Positions 35,131-43,257 of a stretch of 52,388 bases of DNA are shown piece by piece. The DNA lies in contig CAKSJL010000002.1 of the NCBI GenBank assembly GCA_934463345.1, positions 1 through 52,388 on the forward strand. The letters run 5' to 3'. A program made the translations under genes and the position numbers. Below the pieces are notes generated by a model. It worked only from the letters and a program-made list of their open reading frames with translations. It did not search any database and was not told the origin of the DNA. This DNA is from an uncultured Oscillospiraceae bacterium (lineage in GTDB: Bacteria > Bacillota > Clostridia > Oscillospirales > Ruminococcaceae). The number at the start of each line of letters is the position of its first letter. Position 1 is the stretch's first letter.

Positions 35131-36477
35131 ATGGATTATCCTGATTTTACTGATAAGGAGATGCCGTACAGCCTTGAAGCGGAACAGACTATTCTCGGCG
35201 CAATATTGATTGATCAGTCTGTAATTTCGGTTGTTCTTGAAAAGGTAAAGCCTGACTGTTTTTATAATGAACAGCACAGACAGCTTTTTGGAATAATGCT
35301 AGGAATGTTTACATCTGGTATAAAGGCTGATATAATAACGGTTCTCAATGAAGCCGTAAGGGAAAATATTTTTGAAACAGCTCAGGAGGGAAGAAATTAT
35401 CTTGCTTCTCTTGTAAATATGGTACCTTCTGTTGACAATATAGAAAGCTATTGTCAAATATGTGCTGAAAAGTATTATATAAGAAGTCTTGCGCTTGTTG
35501 CAAGAGAGCTGCTTCATGAAATTGCTCTGGGACAAAGCTCTGCACAGCTTCTGCTTGATTCGGCTGAACAGAAAATATTCGATATAAGACAGGGAAAGGA
35601 CGTTAAGGGACTTGCGCCTATCAGTGACGTAATTTTTGAATCGTATGACAGGCTTCAGAAAATTTCCGGTCCGGACAAGGAAAAATATCTCGGTGCGAGA
35701 ACCGGTTATACTATGCTTGATACAATTACAACCGGTCTTAACAAATCCGATCTTATTATTCTTGCCGCACGTCCTGGTATGGGTAAAACCTCGTTTGCAC
35801 TCAATATTGCTACAAATGTTGCAAGGCGTTCAGATAAGGAGGTTGCGGTATTTTCACTTGAAATGTCCAAGGAACAGCTTGCAACACGTTTGCTTTCGAC
35901 AGAGGCGCTGGTGGATTCAAATAAGCTCAGAAGCGGTCATCTTTCAAATGATGACTGGGTAAGGCTTGCAGCAAGTGCCGACGTTCTATGCGGACTTCCG
36001 ATATATCTTGACGATACTCCGGGTACAAATGTTCCTCAGATAAAGGCAAAGCTGAGAAGAAGGACAAATATTGGTCTCGTTGTTATAGACTATCTCCAGC
36101 TTATGGAATCAACTATAAAATCAGAGAACCAGGCGCTGAGAGTTGCTGAAATAACAAGAAATCTTAAAATAATGGCAAAGGAAATTGATGTTCCGGTTAT
36201 CCTGCTTTCACAGCTTAACCGAGGAGTTGAAAGCCGTCCCGATAAACGCCCGCTTATGTCTGACCTGAGAGATTCCGGTGCGATAGAACAGGACGCAGAT
36301 ATTATTATGTTTCTGTATCGTGATTCATATTATAATAAGGACAGCGCTCAGCCGAATGTTTCAGAATGCATTGTTGCAAAAAACCGTCATGGTGAAACAG
36401 GAATTATAAAGCTTATATGGGACGGTCAGTTTACAAGATTTTCAAACGCTGACTTTGACAGTAATGCGGAGGGTTAA
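35131..36477 (+). CDS. dnaB: replicative DNA helicase DnaB
   Basis: 448 residues from ATG 35131 with AAAGGAGG upstream; the open frame before it is only the hairpin repeat. N-terminal primase-interacting domain (PYSLEAEQTILGAILID at about 9-26), linker helix, then the RecA-like helicase domain: Walker A ARPGMGKTSF, EMSKEQLATRLL, DDTPGTNVPQIKAKLRR, Walker B LVVIDYLQLM and QLNRGVESRPDKRPLMSDLRDSGAIEQDAD. Unwinds DNA at the replication fork. Corresponds to dnaC of B. subtilis. Confidence 0.97.
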   Translation: MDYPDFTDKEMPYSLEAEQTILGAILIDQSVISVVLEKVKPDCFYNEQHRQLFGIMLGMFTSGIKADIITVLNEAVRENIFETAQEGRNYLASLVNMVPSVDNIESYCQICAEKYYIRSLALVARELLHEIALGQSSAQLLLDSAEQKIFDIRQGKDVKGLAPISDVIFESYDRLQKISGPDKEKYLGARTGYTMLDTITTGLNKSDLIILAARPGMGKTSFALNIATNVARRSDKEVAVFSLEMSKEQLATRLLSTEALVDSNKLRSGHLSNDDWVRLAASADVLCGLPIYLDDTPGTNVPQIKAKLRRRTNIGLVVIDYLQLMESTIKSENQALRVAEITRNLKIMAKEIDVPVILLSQLNRGVESRPDKRPLMSDLRDSGAIEQDADIIMFLYRDSYYNKDSAQPNVSECIVAKNRHGETGIIKLIWDGQFTRFSNADFDSNAEG

Positions 36478-36480
36478 GAC

Positions 36481-37785
36481 TTGACTGAAAAGGTAATCAG
36501 AACTGTTGAGGAATACAGAATGTTCAGCGGCGGAGAGCATGTCACAGCTGCGCTTTCCGGAGGCGCTGACAGCGTATGCCTTCTGCTTGTTTTAAAACGG
36601 CTTGAAAAGCGCTATGGACTGGCGATTGACGCAATACATATAAATCACTGCATCAGAGGCGTAGAAGCTGACAGAGATGAGGGTTTCTGCCGCAAACTGT
36701 GTGAAAGTCTCGGCGTGAATCTTACTGTGAAGCGTATTGACGTACCGAAGCTTGCAGCATTGAGAAAACAGTCGCTGGAACAGGCGGCAAGGGATATAAG
36801 GTATGAGGAGTTTAAAAAGCACTGTACAGGCGGACTTACTGCAACAGCCCATACAGCATCCGATAATGCAGAAACTGTAATTTTAAATATTGCAAGGGGA
36901 ACGGGACTTAAAGGAATGTGCGGAATACCGCCGGTGAGGGATAATATAGTCCGGCCGCTTATTGACGTTTCACGTCAGGAGGTTGAGGAATTCCTTGCGC
37001 AGAATGGTCAGGATTATGTTACAGATTCGACCAATCTGGAGAATGAATTTACTAGAAACAGGATAAGACATAATATAATTCCGGAGATATTGCAAATTAA
37101 TAACGGCTTTTACAAAACTTTTTGTGCAGAACTGAAAATATTTTCGGAAGAGAATAATTATATTGAAAATGCCGCAAAAACCGCTTATAATATATGTATT
37201 GACGACGGTGCGCTTTGCGGACTTGAAAGTTTTGAGCCGGTCATAAGAAAAAGATGTATTTTACGTTTTCTTAAAGAAAATTCAGTGTCAGTAAGCTATG
37301 ACAGAATAAATGCAATAGATTCGATTTTGGAAAACGGCGGAAAAATAAACCTTACAGAAAGAGTTTTTGCAGTTTGCAGAAAAAATATTCTCACTTTATT
37401 AAGGCTTCCTGAAAATACTGGTGAAATTGAAGCAGTACTTCATGATGGTGAAAACAGTATTTTTTCTGATAAAATATTTTATGCTGAAATAAAAGACGGC
37501 AAAGACGGTATAATAGATACTGACAAGGTGTGCGGCAAAATAATTCTCAGAAATCGTCGTCAGGGAGATAAAATAAGGCTTGTTGGAAGAAATTTTACAT
37601 CGTCTGTCAAAAAGCTGCTTCAGGAAAAAATCCGGGCAGATGCAAGACCATATATACATTTTCTTGCAGACGATGAGGGAGTTATCTTTGTTGAGGGGAT
37701 TGGTTCGGCAGAAAGAGTCACAACAGACGATTCGACCCGAAAAAGTATGCATATTCGGATAAAGGATGTGAAAGAAAATGTCTGA
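36481..37785 (+). CDS. tilS: tRNA(Ile)-lysidine synthase
   Basis: 434 residues from TTG 36481 (GGAGG upstream, inside the end of dnaB). Modifies C34 of the CAU-anticodon tRNA-Ile to lysidine so that it reads AUA. The PP-loop ATP motif ALSGGADSVCLLL (Ser26 to Ser31 core) and HINHCIRGVEADRDEGFC, TAHTASDNAETVILNI and RNRIRHNIIP are diagnostic. The C-terminal domain (about 345-434) has NRRQGDKIRLVGRNFTSSVK. Overlaps hpt by eight bases; tilS-hpt-ftsH is a conserved Firmicute order. Confidence 0.96.
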   Translation: MTEKVIRTVEEYRMFSGGEHVTAALSGGADSVCLLLVLKRLEKRYGLAIDAIHINHCIRGVEADRDEGFCRKLCESLGVNLTVKRIDVPKLAALRKQSLEQAARDIRYEEFKKHCTGGLTATAHTASDNAETVILNIARGTGLKGMCGIPPVRDNIVRPLIDVSRQEVEEFLAQNGQDYVTDSTNLENEFTRNRIRHNIIPEILQINNGFYKTFCAELKIFSEENNYIENAAKTAYNICIDDGALCGLESFEPVIRKRCILRFLKENSVSVSYDRINAIDSILENGGKINLTERVFAVCRKNILTLLRLPENTGEIEAVLHDGENSIFSDKIFYAEIKDGKDGIIDTDKVCGKIILRNRRQGDKIRLVGRNFTSSVKKLLQEKIRADARPYIHFLADDEGVIFVEGIGSAERVTTDDSTRKSMHIRIKDVKENV

Positions 37786-38314
37786 AAATTTTGAACATGG
37801 CGTTGAAAAGGTTCTTATAACGGAAGCTGAGCTTCAAAAGCGTATAGAAGAATTGGGTGAAATCCTTACTGAAAAGTACAGCGGAAAGAATCCGGTTTTC
37901 ATCTGTCCGCTTAAAGGCTCAGTTATGTTCTTTGCGGATTTGATAAGAAAAATAAAAATTTCCTGTGAAATTGACTTTATGGCAGTTTCAAGTTATAATA
38001 ATAGTACGGTCAGTTCGGGAAGTATAAAAATACAGAAAGACCTGACCTGTGATATAGGCGGCAGATTTGCCGTTATTGTTGAGGATATAATTGATTCGGG
38101 AAACACTCTTTATATGCTGAAAAATATGCTTATGGAAAGAAATCCTGAATCTCTTGAGATCTGTACTCTTCTTGATAAGCCATCAAGACGTGTCAGACCA
38201 TTGAAGCCTGATTACTGCGGATTTGAAATACCGGATCTGTTTGTTGTCGGCTATGGAATGGATCTGGCTGAAAGATACAGAAATCTGCCTTATATTGGGG
38301 TGTACAGCGGCTGA
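37778..38314 (+). CDS. hpt: hypoxanthine phosphoribosyltransferase
   Basis: 178 residues. Salvages hypoxanthine (and guanine) to IMP/GMP with PRPP. The PRPP-binding motif reads AVIVEDIIDSGNTLYML (about 106-122); FICPLKGSVMFFADL and MAVSSYNNSTVSSG form the flexible loop region. Length is normal. Starts within the end of tilS. Confidence 0.95.
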   Translation: MSENFEHGVEKVLITEAELQKRIEELGEILTEKYSGKNPVFICPLKGSVMFFADLIRKIKISCEIDFMAVSSYNNSTVSSGSIKIQKDLTCDIGGRFAVIVEDIIDSGNTLYMLKNMLMERNPESLEICTLLDKPSRRVRPLKPDYCGFEIPDLFVVGYGMDLAERYRNLPYIGVYSG

Positions 38315-38406
38315 AACCTGCCCTGACAGAACTGCTGTATGTTACAGCGTATGTCTGCTTCAAAACAGGTTTGCATACATAGAGAAAAGAATGGAGTGAA
38401 AGTTTA

Positions 38407-40329
38407 TTGACACCTAATAAAAACAGAGGTATTGCTGCTTACGCTGCGGTTGCGGCGGTTTTGCTTATTGCAGTTATACTTATATTTCCAAGGCTTCTTA
38501 GTTCGGGGGAAAACAAGGATTACTCAGAAATCATAAAAAACTTTGATGAATACAAGGTTAGCGAGTATACTCTTGATCTTGGTACAGGCGAGCTTGTTTA
38601 TAAGCTTGACGGGGATGACAAGGAATACAAATATGAAGTGCCTAATGTAAACATATTCCTGAGCGATACGGATTCTGATGAAAAGGATTACAGATCGGAA
38701 TACAACAAGCTGCATCCGGATTCACCGCTTAAGCAGGACTATAAAAAGGTAAAGGACAATTCATGGATCATCTCCATAGTTCCTTCACTGCTTCTTCTCG
38801 CTCTTGGCATTTTCCTGGTATTCTTTATGATGAAACAGACAGGCGGCGGCGGTAAGTACACTTCTTTCGGAAAAGCCAACATCAAAAATCAGGCTTCAAA
38901 CGGAAAGAAAGTTACATTTGCGGATGTTGCCGGTGCTGACGAGGAAAAGCATGAGATGGAGGAAATCGTTGACTTCCTCAAAAACCCTAAAAAGTACTCT
39001 GAAATCGGTGCAAGAATTCCGAAAGGCGTTCTCCTTTTAGGCCCTCCGGGTACTGGTAAAACACTGCTTGCAAAGGCTGTCGCCGGTGAGGCAGGCTGCC
39101 CGTTTTTCCCGATTTCCGGTTCGGACTTTGTTGAAATGTTTGTCGGCGTTGGTGCGTCAAGAGTTCGTGACCTTTTTGAACAGGCAAAGAAAAATGCTCC
39201 GTCTATCATATTTATCGATGAGATTGACGCTGTAGGACGTCACAGAGGTGCAGGACTCGGCGGCGGACACGATGAACGTGAACAGACATTAAACCAGCTG
39301 CTCGTTGAGATGGACGGTTTTACAGGTAATGAAAGCGTTATTGTTATTGCTGCTACAAACAGACGTGATATACTTGATCCGGCGCTCCTTCGTCCGGGAC
39401 GTTTTGACAGACAGATAGTTGTCGGCTATCCTGACATAAAGGGAAGAGAAGAGATCCTGAAGGTACACACAAGAAACAAACCTCTTGCGCCGGATGTAAA
39501 TCTCAAAACAATTGCAAAGACAACGGTTGGATTTACAGGCGCTGACCTTGAGAATCTTGTTAACGAGGCTTCGCTTCTTGCCGCAAGAGCTAACAGAAAG
39601 GCTATCATAAAGGAAGATATTGAGGAAGCAACTATTAAGGTTATTGCAGGTCCTGAAAAGAAGTCAAGGGTTGTTACAGAGCGTGAAAAGAGACTTACTT
39701 CATATCATGAGGCTGGTCATGCGGTTTGTACCTACTATTGTCCGACACAGGATAAGGTTCATCAGGTTTCAATTATTCCGAGGGGAATGGCTGGCGGATT
39801 TACTATGTCGCTGCCGGAACATGACAAGTCGTTTGTAAGCAAAACTGAAATGAAGGAAAATATCGTAACGCTTCTTGGCGGACGTGTCGCTGAAAAGCTC
39901 ATACTTGAGGATATTTCAACGGGTGCTTCAAACGATATTGAAAGAGCAACTTCAATTGCAAGAAGCATGGTAACCAAGTATGGTTTCAGTGATAAGCTCG
40001 GCCCTATGGTTTATGGCAATGATCAAGGCGAGGTGTTCCTGGGACGTGATTTCAACAGTTCAAGAAATTATTCTGAAAACGTTGCTGCTGAGATCGATGC
40101 AGAGATGCGTGAAATAATTGAAGAAGGCTATGAACGTGCAAAGGATCTTCTGGAACTTCACATGGATAAACTGCACCAGCTTGCAAAGTATCTCATGAAG
40201 CATGAAAAGATTGATGATGCTGATTTTGAGAAGCTTATGAAGGGTGAAATGGACGAAAGTGAATTTGCTGATGACGAAGCGGAGGAAAGTACTGATAAAC
40301 CGACTGAAACTCCATCAGAAGAAAAATAA
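38407..40329 (+). CDS. ftsH: ATP-dependent membrane zinc protease FtsH
   Basis: 640 residues from TTG 38407 with GGAG ten bases upstream. Transmembrane helices at about 9-28 and 118-140 flank an extracytoplasmic domain. AAA+ module: Walker A GPPGTGKT, Walker [19 protein letters not shown] region [20 protein letters not shown]. Zinc protease motif [11 protein letters not shown] and [21 protein letters not shown]. The C-terminal tail is acidic. Degrades misfolded membrane proteins and regulators. Confidence 0.97.
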   Translation: MTPNKNRGIAAYAAVAAVLLIAVILIFPRLLSSGENKDYSEIIKNFDEYKVSEYTLDLGTGELVYKLDGDDKEYKYEVPNVNIFLSDTDSDEKDYRSEYNKLHPDSPLKQDYKKVKDNSWIISIVPSLLLLALGIFLVFFMMKQTGGGGKYTSFGKANIKNQASNGKKVTFADVAGADEEKHEMEEIVDFLKNPKKYSEIGARIPKGVLLLGPPGTGKTLLAKAVAGEAGCPFFPISGSDFVEMFVGVGASRVRDLFEQAKKNAPSIIFIDEIDAVGRHRGAGLGGGHDEREQTLNQLLVEMDGFTGNESVIVIAATNRRDILDPALLRPGRFDRQIVVGYPDIKGREEILKVHTRNKPLAPDVNLKTIAKTTVGFTGADLENLVNEASLLAARANRKAIIKEDIEEATIKVIAGPEKKSRVVTEREKRLTSYHEAGHAVCTYYCPTQDKVHQVSIIPRGMAGGFTMSLPEHDKSFVSKTEMKENIVTLLGGRVAEKLILEDISTGASNDIERATSIARSMVTKYGFSDKLGPMVYGNDQGEVFLGRDFNSSRNYSENVAAEIDAEMREIIEEGYERAKDLLELHMDKLHQLAKYLMKHEKIDDADFEKLMKGEMDESEFADDEAEESTDKPTETPSEEK

Positions 40330-40339
40330 TGCAAAATAT

Positions 40340-40375
40340 ATCGCCAGTCTGAAAAAGGCTGGCGATTTGTTTTTA
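40340..40375. terminator. terminator between ftsH and the aldo/keto reductase
   Basis: ATCGCCAG (40340-40347) pairs with CTGGCGAT (40359-40366), followed by TTGTTTTTA; an AT-rich tract on the other side lets it serve the convergent minus-strand gene too. Confidence 0.8.
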
Positions 40376-41350
40376 TGCGATTATCTCTTTAATTTTTTCA
40401 AGTTCTTCTTTGGTGAAGTCTGTCCTGAATACTGCCTGAACATTTTCTTCAATCTGCTCCGGACGGCTTGCACCCATAATAACCGTTGTTATCTTTCCGT
40501 CACGCAGAACCCATGAAACAGCAAGTTGTGAAAGAGATTGTCCTCTTTCTTTGGCGAGTTCATTCAGTCTGCGAATTTTTTCCATGGTCTGAGCGTCTGG
40601 TACATTTTTCATCCATGGCCGTTTTGAAGAAGCGTTTCCGCCCAGATATTTATTTGTCAGAAGTCCCTGTGCAAGCGGTGAGAATACTGCAAGTCCGATT
40701 CCGTTTTCGGCAGCATAATCCTTTAATCCATCCCTTTCGATCCAAAGGTTAAGCATTGAATAGGATGGCTGATTTATTATAAATGGTGTTCTCAGCTCGT
40801 CAAATATTTTTTTGATTTCCTCTGTCTGTTTCTGATTGTAGTTTGAAATGCCGACATACAGCGCCTTGCCCTGTTTTACTGTCTGGTCGAGAGCGCACGC
40901 AATCTCCTCGGCAGGCGCTTCGGGGTCGTATACATGGTGATAAAAGATGTCCACATACTCCAATCCCATTCTTTTGAGCGATTGGTCAAGCGAGGAGATA
41001 AGATATTTTCTCGAACCATGCTTCTGACCATAAGGTCCGGGCCACATGTCATAACCAGCTTTGGTTGAAATGCAAAGCTCGTCACGATATTTTCCAAGAC
41101 CTCTTTCAAGTATTTTTCCAAAGTGTTCCTCTGCTGCGCCGTTATACGGTTCACCATAGTTGTTTGCAAGGTCGAAATAGGTTATCCCCAGGTTAAATGC
41201 CTTATGACACATGTTTTCCATGTTCTCAAAGCTGTCATCATACCCGAAATTCTGCCATAATCCAAGCGAAACAGGCGGAAGTTTTAATCCCCACTTTCCG
41301 GTTTTTCTGTAATACATTCTGTCGTATCTTTTATCACTTGCTTTAAACAT
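40373..41350 (-). CDS. aldo/keto reductase, YghZ (AKR14)-like
   Basis: 325 residues; ATG at 41348-41350, AAAGGAG eight bases upstream. TIM-barrel NADPH-dependent aldo/keto reductase. The catalytic tetrad is visible: Asp and Tyr in YFDLANNYGEPYNGAAEEHFG, Lys in ISTKAGYDMWPGPYG, His in FYHHVYDP. VGISNYNQKQ and VIMGASRPEQIEENV form the cofactor site. The WPGPYG and SRKYL phrases point to the L-glyceraldehyde-3-phosphate reductase (YghZ) subfamily, which detoxifies aldehydes such as methylglyoxal. Its 830-base leader with a promoter, T-box-like motifs and a terminator is unusual. Confidence 0.9.
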   Translation of the reverse strand: MFKASDKRYDRMYYRKTGKWGLKLPPVSLGLWQNFGYDDSFENMENMCHKAFNLGITYFDLANNYGEPYNGAAEEHFGKILERGLGKYRDELCISTKAGYDMWPGPYGQKHGSRKYLISSLDQSLKRMGLEYVDIFYHHVYDPEAPAEEIACALDQTVKQGKALYVGISNYNQKQTEEIKKIFDELRTPFIINQPSYSMLNLWIERDGLKDYAAENGIGLAVFSPLAQGLLTNKYLGGNASSKRPWMKNVPDAQTMEKIRRLNELAKERGQSLSQLAVSWVLRDGKITTVIMGASRPEQIEENVQAVFRTDFTKEELEKIKEIIA

Positions 41351-41397
41351 TCTTTTCTCCTTTATAATATCAGTAATGTTGTTAGTATGTCCGTAAA

Positions 41398-41430
41398 TAA
41401 AAAAGAGGACCGAATTTACGCCCTCTTTTT
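41398..41430 (-). terminator. leader terminator before the aldo/keto reductase
   Basis: Minus strand: AAGAGGGCG, loop TAAATT, CGGTCCTCTT followed by TTTT. Stem with one mismatch and a T run; sits between the second T-box-like motif and the reductase ribosome binding site, as a transcription-attenuation terminator would. Confidence 0.7.
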
Positions 41431-41505
41431 ATATATTAAATTTTAAAGTAAATTCACTTGTTGGAGGTTAAATGAATTACAACTTAGTCAATAAATTTAG
41501 TACAT

Positions 41506-41520
41506 CGGTACCACCCTTTA
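41506..41520 (-). promoter_or_regulatory. T-box-like motif 2
   Basis: Minus strand reads AAAGGGTGGTACCGATG; the T-box consensus is AGGGTGGNACCGCG. The UGGU bulge would pair with the 3' ACCA of an uncharged tRNA. Confidence 0.5.
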
Positions 41521-41665
41521 TAAAATTGCATTATATAAATTACAAATTATTCTGGCGGACTCACTCCTTTGCAATTATGTGATTCTTAAATTCCAAAATG
41601 ATGCTTTCATTTCACATCAACCCTTTACTTAGAATTTATATAGAAATACCAATTTATTAGCCGTG

Positions 41666-41682
41666 CATCGGTACCACCTTTT
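41666..41682 (-). promoter_or_regulatory. T-box-like motif 1
   Basis: Minus strand reads AAAAGGTGGTACCGATGC, the same departure from consensus (GATG for GCG) as motif 2, about 163 bases upstream of it. Confidence 0.5.
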
Positions 41683-42184
41683 CCTGATAAATTATCTTTG
41701 CTTTTTATGTAAAGACATTACGTCATAAAATTGAGATTAAACCTATCCATCTCAAAAGTATGAATAATTTTGAAGCTGTTGCTGAAACAGTAACTGCATC
41801 CTCCATTTTACAACTCAAACATCTCAAATAAATTTCAAAGAATCATTTCTCTTGTTGAATCGGAATGAAAACATACCTTGTATGTTAACAGGATTCCCGT
41901 TTATTTCATTTTTATTTATTCTCGAATATTGAGTCACCAACAACAGCTTCTGAAAACTGTTCTTCAATAGTATCCACCGGCAACTCCCTCCAATTTGATA
42001 TAGATTTATTTCTGCAAAAGAATTTTCCGTAATTCTTAAATTATGCCTTGCAAAAATACCATCGTGAAAGAAAACTCAGTAATACAATTCTGCGATATAT
42101 TGGATCAACGTTTTCTGAGATCCGATTTTGATTTTTCAAAACCTCTGCTGATTTATTACTGTTTCTGTTCCTTTCGTTGTTTAT

Positions 42185-42213
42185 ATAATACCACGTTTAT
42201 TAAGCAATGTCAA
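42185..42213 (-). promoter_or_regulatory. promoter of the T-box-like leader
   Basis: Minus strand TTGACA (42208-42213), 17-base spacer, TATTAT (42185-42190). Divergent from the DUF1292 promoter, about 60 bases apart. Confidence 0.8.
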
Positions 42214-42270
42214 CAGTTTTTCAGAAAAATATTGCACAAATATATTGAAGATGTTTAAACAGAATGCCTA

Positions 42271-42299
42271 TTGACTTTGGCTTAAATTTGTAGTATAAT
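42271..42299 (+). promoter_or_regulatory. promoter of the DUF1292 gene
   Basis: TTGACT (42271-42276), 17 bases, TATAAT (42294-42299), about 40 bases before the ATG. Confidence 0.8.
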
Positions 42300-42345
42300 T
42301 AATTCTGTTAGGGTCATAACAATAATATTGAATTGGAGAAAACAA

Positions 42346-42669
42346 ATGTCAGATATGAAAGAATACCAGCCTGATCTTTTTACTCTTGAGGACGAAAACG
42401 GCAACGAGGAAACCTTCGAGCTGGTCGATGTATACGCAGAAGACGATATGACATATTATGCGCTCATTCCGCAGCTGACTGAGGAAGAGTCTGACGAGGA
42501 GGATTACTTTGTTATTCTTCGTCAGGACAACAACGAAGCTGACGGCATGCTTGAATCCATCGAAGATGAGGATGAGCTTGACCGCCTTGCAGATATCTTT
42601 ATGCAGCGTATTTTCAACGATGATGACGATGACTGCTGCTGTGATGATGACTGCGATTGTTGCCACTAA
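42346..42669 (+). CDS. DUF1292 family protein with Asp/Cys-rich tail
   Basis: 107 residues from ATG 42346 (GGAG upstream). The body FTLEDENGNEETFELVDVY... and YYALIPQLTEEESDEEDYFV matches the small acidic DUF1292 family (B. subtilis YrzB type), conserved in Firmicutes and of unknown function. The C-terminus ends in a run of five Asp followed by CCCDDDCDCCH: seven acidic or Cys/His potential metal ligands in a dozen residues, beyond the typical family. In other Firmicutes DUF1292 lies near the yrrK-yrzL group; here it stands alone, followed by 6S RNA. Confidence 0.85.
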   Translation: MSDMKEYQPDLFTLEDENGNEETFELVDVYAEDDMTYYALIPQLTEEESDEEDYFVILRQDNNEADGMLESIEDEDELDRLADIFMQRIFNDDDDDCCCDDDCDCCH

Positions 42670-42678
42670 AAATTACTA

Positions 42679-42707
42679 TTGATTTTTTGCGGAAATAGTG
42701 TTATAAT
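42679..42707 (+). promoter_or_regulatory. promoter of the 6S RNA
   Basis: TTGATT (42679-42684), 17 bases, TATAAT (42702-42707), immediately after the DUF1292 stop. Start predicted near 42714. Confidence 0.75.
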
Positions 42708-42713
42708 AATATC

Positions 42714-42927
42714 AGATCAAAGTTTGAAAAATATATTCTGCCTTGTTCGTGTCAATATGGTTTTTATAATCCAACACTTTTTTAAAGGGAATCTGACTCT
42801 GACTGAAGATTGCAGACCTCCCGCTGCAAAGCGGAGGAAGGGAGCGTGAGGCTTTCAGGAGGATACCCACCTGGCTTTTTAGCTTGGTTTTATTCGCCAT
42901 ATGACGGCAAGGCGGTTTATTTTTTTA
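42714..42927 (+). ncRNA. ssrS: 6S RNA (RNA polymerase-binding regulatory RNA)
   Basis: About 200 bases folding into one long rod. The closing helix joins GCCTTG (42740-42745) to CAAGGC (42908-42913) and continues with GTCA-A-TATGG against CCATATGAC. CCAA/TTGG flank a large central bubble that contains the small 3'-side hairpin GCTTTTTAGC, typical of firmicute 6S RNA. Beyond it GGG..TC..CTGA pairs with TCAG..GA..CCC, and the tip is CCTC-CGCT-GCAA-AGCG-GAGG with a bulged C. The phrase GATACCCACCTGG resembles other clostridial 6S RNAs. A T run follows the closing stem. 6S RNA mimics an open promoter and sequesters sigma-A RNA polymerase in stationary phase. Identified by structure and remembered family features, not by a model search. 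Confidence 0.78.
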
Positions 42928-43068
42928 TAACATTAATGCCTTTTAAGATATGCTGAGGATTTTATGAATTCAGCCTGCCTTAAAGGGTATTTTTTGTACA
43001 CAGCTTTAATTGTGCAATTTTGTAACGATAAATAATATAAGACAGTACTGTATAACAGTGAAACATTT
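42928..43068 (+). promoter_or_regulatory. spacer with a possible promoter for the coiled-coil gene
   Basis: TTGTGC (43010-43015), 17 bases, TAATAT (43033-43038) could transcribe repeat B and the following gene. Nothing else is seen in this stretch. Confidence 0.4.
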
Positions 43069-43232
43069 AGAACCTGTCTTCACAAGCATATGCGCACGTC
43101 TTTCCAGCAAATTTTTACGCATACTGCGTTAAAAATGCTTGCCATACACAAGTATGCCTGTGCATTTTTGCCTTGTCTGTGTAAAAATTTTGCTTGGAAA
43201 TCCACACACATATCTTGTGAAGACGGGTTCCT
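43069..43232. repeat. hairpin repeat B, 164-base imperfect palindrome
   Basis: The left arm begins AGAACCTGTCTTCACAAG (43069-43086), and the right arm ends CTTGTGAAGACGGGTTCCT (43214-43232). The arms continue inward with mismatches (TTTCCAGCAAATTTTTAC against GTAAAAATTTTGCTTGGAAA), and the centre holds nested AAAAATGC/GCATTTTT and CATAC/GTATG helices. The whole would fold into a single long stem. Its terminal sequence resembles repeats A and C; it ends a few bases before the AAAGGA and GAGGGGAGG ribosome-binding stretch of the next gene. Confidence 0.8.
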
Positions 43233-43257
43233 AAAGGACAGAGGGGAGGAGCTGTGT

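Larger units (their letters stand above)
41351..42177 (-). promoter_or_regulatory. long untranslated leader with T-box-like elements upstream of the aldo/keto reductase
   Basis: No convincing gene in about 830 bases. Transcribed from the promoter at 42185-42213, the leader would begin with a structured part: CAGTAATA and TATTACTG (minus strand, about 42154 and 42079) form an 8-base closing helix over two inner hairpins (TTTTGA/TCAAAA; GGATC/GATCC). It then carries two copies of a T-box-like motif and ends in a terminator 50 bases before the reductase gene. The layout (5' stem, T-box motif, terminator) is that of a T-box leader, possibly tandem or partly decayed. The specifier codon could not be assigned. 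Confidence 0.45.

Noticed and set aside
38321..38375. AAACCTG ... CAGGTTT inverted repeat between hpt and ftsH
   Set aside because: Seven-base arms more than 30 bases apart with no T run; likely chance.
41723..41806. A 27-codon minus-strand ORF (MEDAVTVSATASKLF...) inside the T-box-like leader, and a 43-codon open frame around 41915-42044 ending DSIFENK
   Set aside because: No ribosome binding site for the first; the second has GGAGGG before a GTG but no recognisable relatives. They may be leader peptides or chance; not strong enough for a gene call.
43090..43257. In-frame 56-codon N-terminal extension of the coiled-coil gene
   Set aside because: It is translation of the palindrome; the strong ribosome binding site serves ATG 43258.
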